From Natronoglycomyces albus (GTDB lineage: Bacteria; Actinomycetota; Actinomycetes; Mycobacteriales; Micromonosporaceae), in NCBI RefSeq assembly GCF_016925535.1, contig NZ_CP070496.1, positions 682,001-746,000 of the forward strand: a stretch of DNA of 64,000 nucleotides, written 5' to 3'. Of the stretch, positions 45,352-53,917 are shown in pieces. A model generated the notes under the pieces. It had not been told where the DNA came from. It searched no databases and worked only from the letters and a program-made list of their open reading frames with translations. The position numbers and the translations under genes were made by a program. Positions within the stretch are counted from its first letter, which is position 1, and every line of letters starts with the position of its first letter.

Positions 45352-46518
45352 TTAGGACGTCACCAAAGACAGGTTCCACTGGTTCAGCACCGGGTTCAGC
45401 GGGTAGAACAAGGCGTCACCAACACCGTTGTTACACGCGCCAGAGCTTCCGGAGTGAATTCCCTGGGCACTGTTGCCACTGATGTGCGCTCCTCCAGAGT
45501 CGCCACCTGAGGAACAAGCGGTGGTGCGGGTCATGTTGTAGACCGGACCCTGCGAGTAGTTGACCGTGAGGCCCTTGGCCTGAATCGTTCCACACCGCCA
45601 ACCAGTGGTCTGGCCCGAGCGACAGATGCTAGCGCCCACGGCGGCCTCGTTCGAGTTGTGGACCACGCGGCTGTAACCGTTGTGCATGGTCACGTGAGGG
45701 AACAGAGTCTTGCCCGCGCTGACGCTGACAAATGCGGCATCTTGCCTGGGGAAGATCGAATTCACAAACGTGCCAGGTGCGGCGTTGCCGCTGGTCACGC
45801 TCGTGCCAGCCGAGGCGCAGTGGCCGGCGGTCACGAAACCGGGCGTGTTGCCCTGGCGGACCGAGAAGCCGACTGAGCAGATGTTTCCACCCGCCACATA
45901 GCGTTCACCGCCACGGACGTGCTCGGGTTCGAATGCCTCGGTCTCGGTGTCGATCAGCACGGCCTCGGGGTCCACCCCGGCGGAGGAGATGAACTCGGTG
46001 GCCGCCTGCTGGGAATCGGCGCTGACAACGACCGCGTTAGCAGTCACGTCGACGAACCAGCCGAACGTTTCATCGGCGTCCGCCAGGTCGGCGTGTGCGT
46101 TGAGCTGGTCGATGATTTCGTCCAGATCCGCAAGCGACCGGTCGACGTACCTCGTGCTCAACTCGCTATCGATGTCGGCAACGCGGTCGATGTCCCCAGC
46201 GAGGGCGACGTGAATGTCGGTGCCGTCTTCGCTGATCCACAGCCCCGCGAAATCCGAGTTGGTGGAAAGTTCACTTTCGAGTTCGGAGGCGACCGCTTCT
46301 AGCGCGAGTCGGTCATAGGCGGCTTCGGTGGAGATACCGAAGGTGTCTGACATGGCCGCGACCAGTCCGGCGTCCACGGTGTCGACCAAGTCGACGCGGG
46401 CCTGGGCTATCTCAGCGGCTAGACCGTTGGCATTGGCTGCGGAGGTGGAGAAGGTAAAGATACCGACGGTTGCGATCGCTGCCGCAGAGGCGCCAGCGAG
46501 GATGCGTTTCGTTTTCAT
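45352..46518 (-). CDS. Secreted serine protease C (S1, alpha-lytic/streptogrisin type)
   Basis: The product is 388 aa. The signal peptide MKTKRILAGASAAAIATVGI is cleaved near ANA-NGL. The pro-region reaches about 205 and ends in FEPEHVRGGERYVAGG. The triad is His233 (FVTAGHC), Asp260 (PRQDAAF) and Ser341 (SGGDSGGAH); six cysteines are conserved, the last pair lying in ACSSGG and GACNNG. It is more divergent than A and B, with a substituted pocket loop (SGSSGACNNGVGDAL). The upstream region lacks a close ATTCANTGAAT copy; related strings lie about 450 bp away. Independent transcription is likely. Confidence 0.95.
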   Translation of the reverse strand: MKTKRILAGASAAAIATVGIFTFSTSAANANGLAAEIAQARVDLVDTVDAGLVAAMSDTFGISTEAAYDRLALEAVASELESELSTNSDFAGLWISEDGTDIHVALAGDIDRVADIDSELSTRYVDRSLADLDEIIDQLNAHADLADADETFGWFVDVTANAVVVSADSQQAATEFISSAGVDPEAVLIDTETEAFEPEHVRGGERYVAGGNICSVGFSVRQGNTPGFVTAGHCASAGTSVTSGNAAPGTFVNSIFPRQDAAFVSVSAGKTLFPHVTMHNGYSRVVHNSNEAAVGASICRSGQTTGWRCGTIQAKGLTVNYSQGPVYNMTRTTACSSGGDSGGAHISGNSAQGIHSGSSGACNNGVGDALFYPLNPVLNQWNLSLVTS

Positions 46519-47378
46519 TTGTTCCTACCGGGGTATATAGGGGATTGCCAAGCAGGCAATGGGATTGGGATATGTGGGCGCAGGTGAGTCCATACCAGGA
46601 GGTGGCTTCCGCATCTGCGAAGTGGAGGACTTCTCAGTGCCGAACCAAGGCCGCGAGGAGGGCGGCCGGTTCCTCTTTCGACTCTGATCGATACGAAGGC
46701 GACCAGAGCGAAGTCCGGGAAAGGGGCATCTTCCATGCCATATCTTTAGTCCTCGACCGGGTATGGACTTTCTGTACCGTTGGGGCGTATTCAGTTATGT
46801 CTGACAACCGCGGTCGGGTAGCGCCGAGCGTGATGCGCCTACCCTTCTCGTCGGTCTTCAGAGGGGAGAGCCTGGCTCTGGGGGTAATCAGAACCAGCCT
46901 TCGCCCAATGGCTCCGCGCCGAGTGTGAATGGGTTGCCCATGGCCCTCGGTCACATCGCCATTGATTCTTATGAATATGAATAACATTCCATGAAGTGTC
47001 GGGCGTCACCAGGGTCAGGTTTCACTCGCTGCGCGCATGAAGGGCCTGCCGCGACCGGTGATCGCGTTCGTTCGTGTCGATAGCGACGTTTCCCCAGGTG
47101 TTGAAGCTACCGCCCTTGAGGCTTGGTCCACGGCCGTCCTGGAAATCCTTATGTCCATGAGGTGATCCACCGATGGGAAAACTCAGTGAACGTGATCGTG
47201 CGGCCAGGAGAGAAGAAGTGGACGGTACTGCGGCTGTGAGTCTCGGATTCACGTGCCGTTGTAGTACCGTCCACCGCTCTTCTTATGTGGTTAGGGATTG
47301 GCGATGAGGTTTACGGTCTTGGTCTAGGAAGGAGTCCAGGCTCAACTACGCGTCCACATCGGCAGTCCTCGGTCCTGA
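46519..47378. other. Intergenic region upstream of protease C
   Basis: These 860 bp hold no convincing gene. Frames of 73-152 codons overlap on both strands and none has a recognisable family or ribosome site. Seen: ATTC-TTAT-GAAT (46965-46976), ATTCCATGAAG (46986-46996) and the hairpin 47218-47274 after protease D. Confidence 0.5.
47218..47274 (-). terminator. Hairpin after protease D
   Basis: Perfect 12-bp arms GTGGACGGTACT and AGTACCGTCCAC enclose a smaller stem (CGGC..GCCG, GTGA..TCAC). It lies 105 bp beyond the protease D stop, and the minus-strand tail is TTCTTCTCTCC. It is larger than the other terminators of the array. Confidence 0.6.
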
Positions 47379-48527
47379 TTAGGCGGTGGCCAGGGTCAGG
47401 TTCCAGGCGTTCAGCATCGGCAGGATCGGCTGGTAGTACGTGGTACCGCCCCACGAGCAGTTGCCGGAGCCGCCGGAGGTGACGCCCTGGGCGCTGTTAC
47501 CGGTGATGTAGGCTCCGCCGGAGTCGCCCGGCTCGGCGCAGACGCTGGTTTGCGTCATGCCGTGCACGGTGCCCTGCGGGTAGGAAACAGACTGGTTCTT
47601 AGCCTGAATGGTTCCACAGTGCCAACCGGTGGTCTGGCCGGAGCGGCAGATCGAAGCACCGATGGCGGCCTCGTTGGCGTTGTGGACAGCGCGGGTGCCC
47701 CAGTATGTGTTGACGGTACCGGTCACGTTCTTACCAGCGGAAACGGAGACCCAGGCGGCGTCGTTGCCGGGGAAGACCGACTGCTGGAAGGTACCGGGGG
47801 CGGCGTTGCCACGGGTAACAGCGGCACCCTGGCTGCCACAGTGACCGGCGGTCACGAAGCCCGGAGTGCTGCCGTGGTAGACGCCGAACCCGACCGAGCA
47901 GGTTCCCACGTTGGTGCTGTAGGAGTCGCCACCACGGACGATGAAGGTTTCGGGAGCCTCCACGTCGGTGTTGTAGCTGACGAGGTCGGTGTTGACGCCA
48001 GCGGCCTCGGCGAATGCCTCGCCGGCTTCGGTCGATGCGGCCTCGACGACGACTTCGTTGTTCATGACGTCGACATACCAGCCGTAGACGCCTTCTTCAC
48101 CTTTGACGCCAGCGTGGTCATCGAGCACGCCAATGACCCGGTCCAGGGTGGCCAGGTCGTACTTGACGGGAACCTCGTTGACTCCCGGGGTGGACAGCTC
48201 GCTTCCTTCGGTGGTCGCGACGTTGATTTCGGTTCCGTCCGCGTTGACCCACAGGCCAGCGAAGCCAGCCTCGGCGGACAGTTCGCTGGTGAGGTCGGAG
48301 GCGACACTTTCGAGAGCCAGGCGGTCCAGGGCGGCCCCTTCGGAGATTCCGAAGTGTTCGGTCATGGCACCGAGAAGTTCGGTGTCTACGTTTCCGACCA
48401 GGTCGGCTCGCGCATCCGCAATGTCGGCGTCCAGGGTCTGGGCCGAGGCTGAGGTGTTAAAAGCGAAGGCGCCAGCGACAGCAAGGGTAGCTGCTGCACC
48501 ACCAGCGAGAATTCGACTTTTTCGCAT
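47379..48527 (-). CDS. Secreted serine protease D (S1, alpha-lytic/streptogrisin type)
   Basis: The product is 382 aa. The signal peptide MRKSRILAGGAAATLAVAGA is cleaved near ASA-QTL. The pro-region runs to about 198 (APETFIVRGGDSYS). The triad is His229, Asp256 (PGNDAAW) and Ser336 (EPGDSGGAY); cysteines at 210/230, 294/304 and 330/357 pair as in A. The pocket loop SGGSGNCSWGGTTYYQP is close to that of A and E. A single ATTCACTGAAT (48680-48690) lies about 155 bp upstream, with GAACGTTC beside it. The C-terminus NLTLATA is shorter. Secreted, with its own hairpin terminator. Confidence 0.95.
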   Translation of the reverse strand: MRKSRILAGGAAATLAVAGAFAFNTSASAQTLDADIADARADLVGNVDTELLGAMTEHFGISEGAALDRLALESVASDLTSELSAEAGFAGLWVNADGTEINVATTEGSELSTPGVNEVPVKYDLATLDRVIGVLDDHAGVKGEEGVYGWYVDVMNNEVVVEAASTEAGEAFAEAAGVNTDLVSYNTDVEAPETFIVRGGDSYSTNVGTCSVGFGVYHGSTPGFVTAGHCGSQGAAVTRGNAAPGTFQQSVFPGNDAAWVSVSAGKNVTGTVNTYWGTRAVHNANEAAIGASICRSGQTTGWHCGTIQAKNQSVSYPQGTVHGMTQTSVCAEPGDSGGAYITGNSAQGVTSGGSGNCSWGGTTYYQPILPMLNAWNLTLATA

Positions 48528-48679
48528 CGTTATGCCTTTCGGGTGAGGGCACCGGCAACAACCGGAGACTAAAGGGCGGGTGAGGGTGCCACGAGGAGTA
48601 ACCTGCGTTACACCTCTGAGGCTGATTCCCAGGCTAGGTCACAAAGTGATGCAGATCGATATGTATGAACGTTCCAATA

Positions 48680-48690
48680 ATTCACTGAAT
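48680..48690 (-). promoter_or_regulatory. Palindromic operator of protease D
   Basis: ATTCACTGAAT within the same AATAATTCACTGAAT string as in proteases A and B, 153 bp upstream of the start, next to the palindrome GAACGTTC (48669-48676). Confidence 0.58.
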
Positions 48691-49084
48691 GACAGGGCCT
48701 TTTTTAGTTGGGTACCCGAAGCAAACTAAATGGATCTACTGCGCAGTGATGCCAAATGATGGTGAAGTCCTACGGGCAAATTGTTGGTTGTGGCCTCTGA
48801 TTGTGACTACGGAGAGTATTCGAATGATGGAATTGGATTGTGGATTTAATGGACATTCCATTCAATGAATAGAAAACTACGGTTGATTCGGTTGCTATCT
48901 GTGAGCAAGCGGCACGCGAAATGAGGATGAAATTTCGTCAGGGGACGCCATCACGCCGCGCCATATGGCGATCGTTTGTGGCGGGGAGGCCGCCGCGTGT
49001 CCCTGTGGAGAGCTGGACGTGTAACCAGAGAGCGGCAGTGGGGGCGGTGTTACTTGGATTCGAAGGTACGGCCGATGAACCAGA

Positions 49085-49143
49085 CAACTTATGGGTTTTC
49101 TCTGGCCTGACCACCAGTGTGAATTTCTCATCCTGTGGGCCTA
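49085..49143 (+). repeat. Decayed family A element
   Basis: ACTTATGGGTTTTCTCTGG and GTGTGAATTTCTCATCCTGT with GGGCCTAAG keep the order of family A blocks (CTTATG, core, GTGTAAACTTC, CCTGCGGCCT). The right terminal repeat is replaced by the start of family B copy B1. Confidence 0.45.
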
Positions 49144-49307
49144 AGAGCTCCTATCAGGTTTCTCTTCCTACTGCGGTGGAGTGATGTCGCGCCTGGCCGC
49201 GTTGTCGGCCCTTGCCCATACCCGCTGGGTATGAACAAGGGCCTCCGCCTCCCCACGCACTGACAGCACACCATCCTCGCCACGGAAACAAACCTGATAG
49301 GAGCTCT
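49144..49307. repeat. Family B inverted-repeat element, copy B1
   Basis: Perfect 17-bp terminal inverted repeats (AGAGCTCCTATCAGGTT and its complement) bound a 164-bp element. An internal hairpin pairs CATACCCG with GGGTATG. It has no coding capacity. It resembles copy B2 over its whole length. Confidence 0.85.
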
Positions 49308-49455
49308 AAGCTCGCGCGATCGCACTAGTCTCGGTGAGCGCGTGGGGCCGTTCATATTCGCCACCGGGCAGTAACCGAGGATGCTTGTCGTAGATGGATA
49401 CGACGGCAGATTTCGTGCCACCTGAGGGCCCGGGCGGGAATCGAATCGTGAAAAC

Positions 49456-49494
49456 AGACGGGGTGTCACTCGAAATACGAGTGACACCCCGTCT
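49456..49494 (-). terminator. Terminator of protease E
   Basis: Perfect 17-bp arms (49456-49472, 49478-49494) with loop AAATA; the minus-strand tail is GTTTTCACG. It lies 108 bp past the stop. Confidence 0.85.
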
Positions 49495-49602
49495 GCCGGC
49501 GGTGAATACGGCCTTATGTCAGTCGATGGGGAGCCGACACTATATATAGTCCCGGTTCCCCGGCCTCGGCCTACCAATTCGATACTGCCCAGGCCCTACC
49601 TA

Positions 49603-50751
49603 TTAGCTGGTGACCAGCTGTAGCCCGAAGTCGTTCAGCGTCGGGTTGAGCGGGTAGAAGTAGGTGGTTCCACCAGTGGAGCAGTTACCCGATCCACCCG
49701 AGGTCATGCCCTGGGCGCTGGTGCCCGCGATGAACGCTCCACCGGAGTCACCGCCCTGCGCGCAGGCGCTAGTCCGCGTCATGCCGTGAACGGTGCCCTG
49801 CGCGTAGGAAACCGACTGGTTGAAGGCCTGAACAGTTCCGCACCGCCAGCCAGTGGTGGCGCCGGAACGGCAGACATTCGAACCGATGGGGGCCACGCTG
49901 GAATCCGTCACCGCGACCGTGCCTGAGCTGGTGAGAACTTGGGCGCGCAGGTCGGTTGTCTGAGTCGAGACCCAAGCATTGTCCTTACCCGGGAAAATCG
50001 AGTCGACGAACCGGCCAGGGGCCGCGTTGCCACCCTGCAAAGAAGTGCCCACACTTCCACAGTGCCCGGCAGTGGTAAAGCCGGGCTTACCGTTTTTGGT
50101 AGCCGCGAAACCGACCGAACACCAGCTGTTCATGGGCAGGTCGTAGCGGTCGCCTCCCGTCACGTGGAAGAGCTGCGGCTCCTCGACGTCCGCATCGATG
50201 GTGACCATGTCGGCGTCGATACCCGCCATATCGACAAAGGCGCGCCCATCGGCCTGGGTGGCGGCTTCGACGACAATGTCGTTGGAGGTGACGTCGATGT
50301 ACCACCCGTAGACGTTGTCCTCGTAGGCGTTCTCGCCCAGAGACTCCAGCTCATCGGTGATCGCGGTCAGGTCCGAGAGCGCGTGCTCGACGGTCACGTG
50401 CGTGACCCCCGCGGCCGTCACCGCCCCACCGGTGGTGGCAACGAAGATCTCAGAGGAGTCCTCGTTGAGCCACAGCCCGGCGAAGTCGGAGCGGGAGTCC
50501 AGGTCGGACTGGATGTTTGAGGCGACCGACTCCATTGCCAGGCGCTGCTTGGCTTCGTCGGCGCTGATTCCCAACTCCTCGGTCAGTGCCTCGAGCATTT
50601 GCGGGTCGAGATGCTGCTCCATGGCCTGGAGTGCGTTGTCGATCTCGGCGGAGAGTGGCTCTGCCGAGGCCGAGTTGACGCTGAGAGCGAAAGCGCTGGC
50701 CGCGGCCAACGCTGTCACCGATCCAGCGGCAACAATGCGTCGTGTATTCAT
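49603..50751 (-). CDS. Secreted serine protease E (S1, alpha-lytic/streptogrisin type)
   Basis: The product is 382 aa from ATG 50751; 19 in-frame residues upstream are not signal-like. The signal peptide MNTRRIVAAGSVTALAAASA is cleaved near ASA-EPL. The pro-region reaches about 199 (VEEPQLFHVTGGDRYD). The triad is His230 (FTTAGHC), Asp257 (PGKDNAW) and Ser336 (QGGDSGGAF). Six cysteines are conserved. The pocket loop SGGSGNCSTGGTTYFYP resembles A and D, but the pro-region is the most divergent of the five. The upstream motif is weak (ATTCACTTAAT, about 280 bp away). A strong terminator follows. Confidence 0.95.
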   Translation of the reverse strand: MNTRRIVAAGSVTALAAASAFALSVNSASAEPLSAEIDNALQAMEQHLDPQMLEALTEELGISADEAKQRLAMESVASNIQSDLDSRSDFAGLWLNEDSSEIFVATTGGAVTAAGVTHVTVEHALSDLTAITDELESLGENAYEDNVYGWYIDVTSNDIVVEAATQADGRAFVDMAGIDADMVTIDADVEEPQLFHVTGGDRYDLPMNSWCSVGFAATKNGKPGFTTAGHCGSVGTSLQGGNAAPGRFVDSIFPGKDNAWVSTQTTDLRAQVLTSSGTVAVTDSSVAPIGSNVCRSGATTGWRCGTVQAFNQSVSYAQGTVHGMTRTSACAQGGDSGGAFIAGTSAQGMTSGGSGNCSTGGTTYFYPLNPTLNDFGLQLVTS

Positions 50752-51155
50752 GTGTTCTGCCTTTCGGGGTGAGAAGCGACAGCCGTCACGAGCCACACCT
50801 AGAGACATGCGGACGTTAGTGCATCGGCCTCGGGTGTCACTCCGAGGCGGAGGTAAGCCGCGCCATCTGCGGGGTTTGCCCTCGACTACGGCGCGGGGGT
50901 CGGTCAGCCTCAGGTGACCGCAGCGCCGCCGTCGAGCGCGGGTGATGGCTCGTTGTCACTCTTCGAGTGACTGCTATCGCTTGCCGATGAGACTAGAACA
51001 CATATGTACAGATGGGAAGAAGGGAATAATTCACTTAATAGGGTTACCCATCAAAACATGCCTGGTTAAAGGCGCGTTGGTGGAGAAAAATGGCCGCGTA
51101 GCCGCCAGGTGGGCCACCCGTGGTACCCCAGAGCCGCGGATTGGGCTCCCCGCCG
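50752..51155. other. Intergenic region between protease E and trmB
   Basis: No gene is seen in these 404 bp. A degenerate operator ATTCACTTAAT lies at 51029-51039. The protease E promoter should lie between that site and 50752. Confidence 0.5.
51029..51039 (-). promoter_or_regulatory. Degenerate operator upstream of protease E
   Basis: ATTCACTTAAT, preceded by GGAATA, shares the AATAATTCACT string with proteases A, B and D but breaks the palindrome at one base and lies about 280 bp upstream. Confidence 0.4.
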
Positions 51156-52001
51156 TTATCGACGTTGGAAGATCAGGTCGAAGATTTCATGCCCAGCGTC
51201 GATTCCACGCCGCTCGAACTTCGTCATGGGCCGAAAATCGGGGCGAGGGGTGAAACCGGCGGAGGTGTTTTCGAGCCGTTCCTCCGCCTGGAGGACCCGC
51301 AACATGTGGTGTGCGTATTCGGCCCAGTCGGTGGCCGCGTGCAAGGTGCCGCCGGGCTCCAATAGTTCAGCCATGCGGGCGACGTGATCGGGTTGAATGA
51401 TGCGGCGCTTGTGGTGACGCTTCTTGGGCCACGGGTCGGGGAAGTAGACCCGCACCCCCGCTAGCGATCCAGGGCCGAAGGCGTGATGCATCAGCGGTAT
51501 GGCGTCGCCTTGGTAGATGCGAATGTTGTCAAGTCCTCGCTCTTGGGCATCCAGCATGAGATTCGCGATACCTTGGGGGTATATCTCCACGGCGAGGATG
51601 TCGCGCTCGGGTTCGGCCTCGGCTAGAGCAGCGGTGGCCTCACCGTTTCCGGAGCCGATCTCGAGAATAAGTGGCGCCTTGCGGCCATAGAGGGATTCCA
51701 CATCGAGCCGGGAGACCCCATCCCAGCCGATCTCGTAGCGCGGCAGCAGCTGTTCTAGAGCGTCCATGTGCTTGGGGCGACTGCGTCCGGCTCGGGCGTT
51801 AAACGTCAGAATATGGCGGCGAGGTGGGTCAGAGGTGGGCTTTGGTCGCAGCTCAGACTGTGGCGAGCCACCGGCGGCCAACGAAGCTTGGTCGGATGTG
51901 TCCCGCTGCGTGCTCTGCTTATGCGAACGCTGTTGCTGTGAGCGTTGTTGGGCTGAACTGTGCATGTCTGATGAACTCTCCGGCTGCTCTGAACTGGGCA
52001 T
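51156..52001 (-). CDS. trmB: tRNA (guanine-N7-)-methyltransferase
   Basis: The product is 281 aa. It methylates G46 of tRNA using S-adenosylmethionine. The SAM motif LILEIGSGNGEATAAL, acidic ILAVEIYPQG, substrate motif VYFPDPWPKKRHHKRR and C-terminal RPMTKFERRG are all present. The first 70 residues are Ser/Gln-rich and probably disordered, longer than in E. coli; an internal start near MDALEQLLPRY would remove them, but the frame has no better ribosome site there. The gene runs alongside the SepX/GlpR-like gene on the same strand with a 96-bp gap. Confidence 0.94.
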   Translation of the reverse strand: MPSSEQPESSSDMHSSAQQRSQQQRSHKQSTQRDTSDQASLAAGGSPQSELRPKPTSDPPRRHILTFNARAGRSRPKHMDALEQLLPRYEIGWDGVSRLDVESLYGRKAPLILEIGSGNGEATAALAEAEPERDILAVEIYPQGIANLMLDAQERGLDNIRIYQGDAIPLMHHAFGPGSLAGVRVYFPDPWPKKRHHKRRIIQPDHVARMAELLEPGGTLHAATDWAEYAHHMLRVLQAEERLENTSAGFTPRPDFRPMTKFERRGIDAGHEIFDLIFQRR

Positions 52002-52097
52002 AACTGTCCTAGCATAACCGGCGTGGCGGGTCCAAGAGCGAAGCGAGAGCGCCGGTGAGACCTGGCCGGTATCCGCACCCGGACGTTTTGGGCAACG

Positions 52098-53216
52098 CTA
52101 GTGGCCGGAGGCTGGCGACTCGTAGGAACGACCGCGGATGGCTCCCGAATGACGGCGGTCCGGCGGTGCGGAAACGCTGTCGGTCTCTCCGTCGTCACCG
52201 AACAACAACGAACCGGTTGGCCGCAGCTGCCGTACCTGCGGTTCTGGCTCGTCGTATTCGTCCTCGTATTCGCCCTCGGGTAGTTCGGTTTCGTCCGCTA
52301 GATCCTCGGGCGAGGCCGCGTGGTCATCGATCTCGGAGTGGGCCTGTGCCTCGTCGAGATCGTGAGCGGTCTCTTGTGCCGGAACATAGGTGGGACGCTG
52401 TGAACTCAGCCCACGACTGGGGTGGGCAGCCCGGGAACGTTGCCGTGCCAGGACCTTTGCGCGCAGCAGCGCCACGTAACAGCCCAACAGGATCGCGGAG
52501 ACGACGACACCAACCCAGAATCCGGGCCCCACGATGATGACGCCGATCAATTCGATGAAGAGCAGCGCTAGCAGGACATACAGGACTTTGCGGTGGCGAG
52601 CGCGCCACCACTGAGCTCGCTGAGCTCGTAGCCTGGCCTGGTTGCGCATATCAGTGTGGTCCTCAGCCGTTGCTGGTTGGTCTGTTTCCAACCGTACTGA
52701 TTGTCCGCTGCGACATCCGCGCCGTTCCCACCCGCGCGGGCGGCCGGTGGATGCTGCGTCGTTCAGTCTATTCCGCTTGTCCAGCTCGTGGTGGGTGGGT
52801 GCATCTGCTTGGGCCACAAGCGAATCACCGCCGCCCTCGGTGGGGCGAAAGGCTTCCTGCGCCGTCTCATACTCAAAGGAGTCGCTGAAAGTCGGCCTCT
52901 GGTCGTCCCATGGGGAAGGTGGCCACGACAAGGATGATCCCTCATCGGACCTGCCCGCGTCTTCTGCCAGTTCAGCGTGGGTAGCGGCTGGCACCGTGCT
53001 GCGGCCCACGGCGTTGCGAGTGGCGGGGGTGGGCGGGTTGATGGGGCCTTGTCGAGGCATATTCGAGGTTGATGGCGTACGTTCTAGCAGCCGGGCGCCG
53101 GAATTGGCGCGATCGGCCATGAGCCGTTCGTCGGCGTCGTAACGCCGCACGAGGGCGGGGGCCAGTAGCAGCAAGCCGGTGGCGGCCAGTACGGCCAAGA
53201 GAATGGATGCTGGCAC
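52098..53216 (-). CDS. Divisome membrane protein, SepX/GlpR-like
   Basis: The product is 372 aa. An N-terminal helix (ASILLAVLAATGLLLLAPAL) is followed by a basic stretch and a short RLLERTP segment, then a long disordered linker (about 50-195). A basic motif (RLRAQRAQWWRARHRK) comes next, then two helices (VLYVLLALLFIELIGVIIV, WVGVVVSAILLGCYVALL) and an acidic tail. This layout matches the actinobacterial SepX/GlpR family, which helps FtsZ and DivIVA-associated division and polar growth. The start codon at 53216 is followed by a consistent membrane segment. The call rests on layout and short motifs rather than a full alignment. Confidence 0.65.
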   Translation of the reverse strand: MPASILLAVLAATGLLLLAPALVRRYDADERLMADRANSGARLLERTPSTSNMPRQGPINPPTPATRNAVGRSTVPAATHAELAEDAGRSDEGSSLSWPPSPWDDQRPTFSDSFEYETAQEAFRPTEGGGDSLVAQADAPTHHELDKRNRLNDAASTGRPRGWERRGCRSGQSVRLETDQPATAEDHTDMRNQARLRAQRAQWWRARHRKVLYVLLALLFIELIGVIIVGPGFWVGVVVSAILLGCYVALLRAKVLARQRSRAAHPSRGLSSQRPTYVPAQETAHDLDEAQAHSEIDDHAASPEDLADETELPEGEYEDEYDEPEPQVRQLRPTGSLLFGDDGETDSVSAPPDRRHSGAIRGRSYESPASGH

Positions 53217-53917
53217 GGTCCCCTCCGAATCTCGCGTCGCGGCTACGTACTTCTAGTGATACGGCGCGTCTGTGATGTAGTTCTCGCTCCTAAAGCAAGT
53301 ATTGACCGGCTTCAGGTCGTGTCCGCAGGGCCTGACGATCGGGCGTTGAAAGCATCGCCAGATGGTCGCGACCAGGTCCGAACTGGTACTTACATGATCC
53401 CTGCATTGGTTATGAGTTCGGCATGGATCACACAGTACGCACAATAGTGTCAAATTTCTGACACTTTGCGGTACGCAGGGTACGAGCAAGCCCGAGAACG
53501 AGACAGTACAAAAACGGCATTAAGCGCAACCTACAACCACCACCCCACCCGTGTCAGATATCTGGCCAAAATCGCTGCGTGTGTCATCTGTACGCCAGGC
53601 GTCACTTCGCATACTCTCAGCTAGCAACCACCGCCAAGATCATTCGTTGTTCAACATGTGGAGGCCTCACGCCCTCACTCATGCAGCCGACTGCTTGGCC
53701 TCAACGCCCGGCAGCGGCCGGGCCATGTTTCATCCATGAACACCAACTACATACAACGACCAGAATCCTCACGGCGAGACAAGATCACGGCAGCCACAAA
53801 CTCCGGGCCGCCTGACGCACAGACCCACTTGGGTCTACATACTGACAAGGCAGCGGCAACCCGCACCCCGTCAGTTACACCTCAGCCCCGAACCAAGAAG
53901 GGAGCACCGGCCCTCCA
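53217..53917. other. Divergent intergenic region between SepX-like and sigma-factor genes
   Basis: These 701 bp show no gene. They contain GTGTCA-N6-TGACAC (53447-53464). Frames of 62-129 codons on the plus strand read into the sigma-factor start but lack family features. Confidence 0.5.
53447..53464. promoter_or_regulatory. Inverted repeat GTGTCA-N6-TGACAC
   Basis: A perfect 6-bp inverted repeat with AT-rich centre lies between the divergent SepX-like and sigma-factor genes, flanked by two GTACGC direct repeats. It suits a dimeric regulator. Confidence 0.45.

Larger units (their letters stand above)
48528..49602. other. Intergenic region between proteases D and E
   Basis: These 1075 bp hold the protease D operator (48680-48690), another ATTCAATGAAT (48860-48870), a decayed family A copy (49085-49143), family B copy B1 (49144-49307) and the protease E terminator (49456-49494). 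No protein gene is seen. Confidence 0.6.

Noticed and set aside
46634-47252. Small frames of 76-152 aa between proteases C and D, considered as an inhibitor gene
   Set aside because: No signal peptide, cysteine pattern or inhibitor motif; overlapping frames on both strands look equally random.
41825-50751. CRISPR or satellite array suggested by repeated blocks
   Set aside because: The repeats are paralogous protease genes more than 1 kb apart, not short regularly spaced units.
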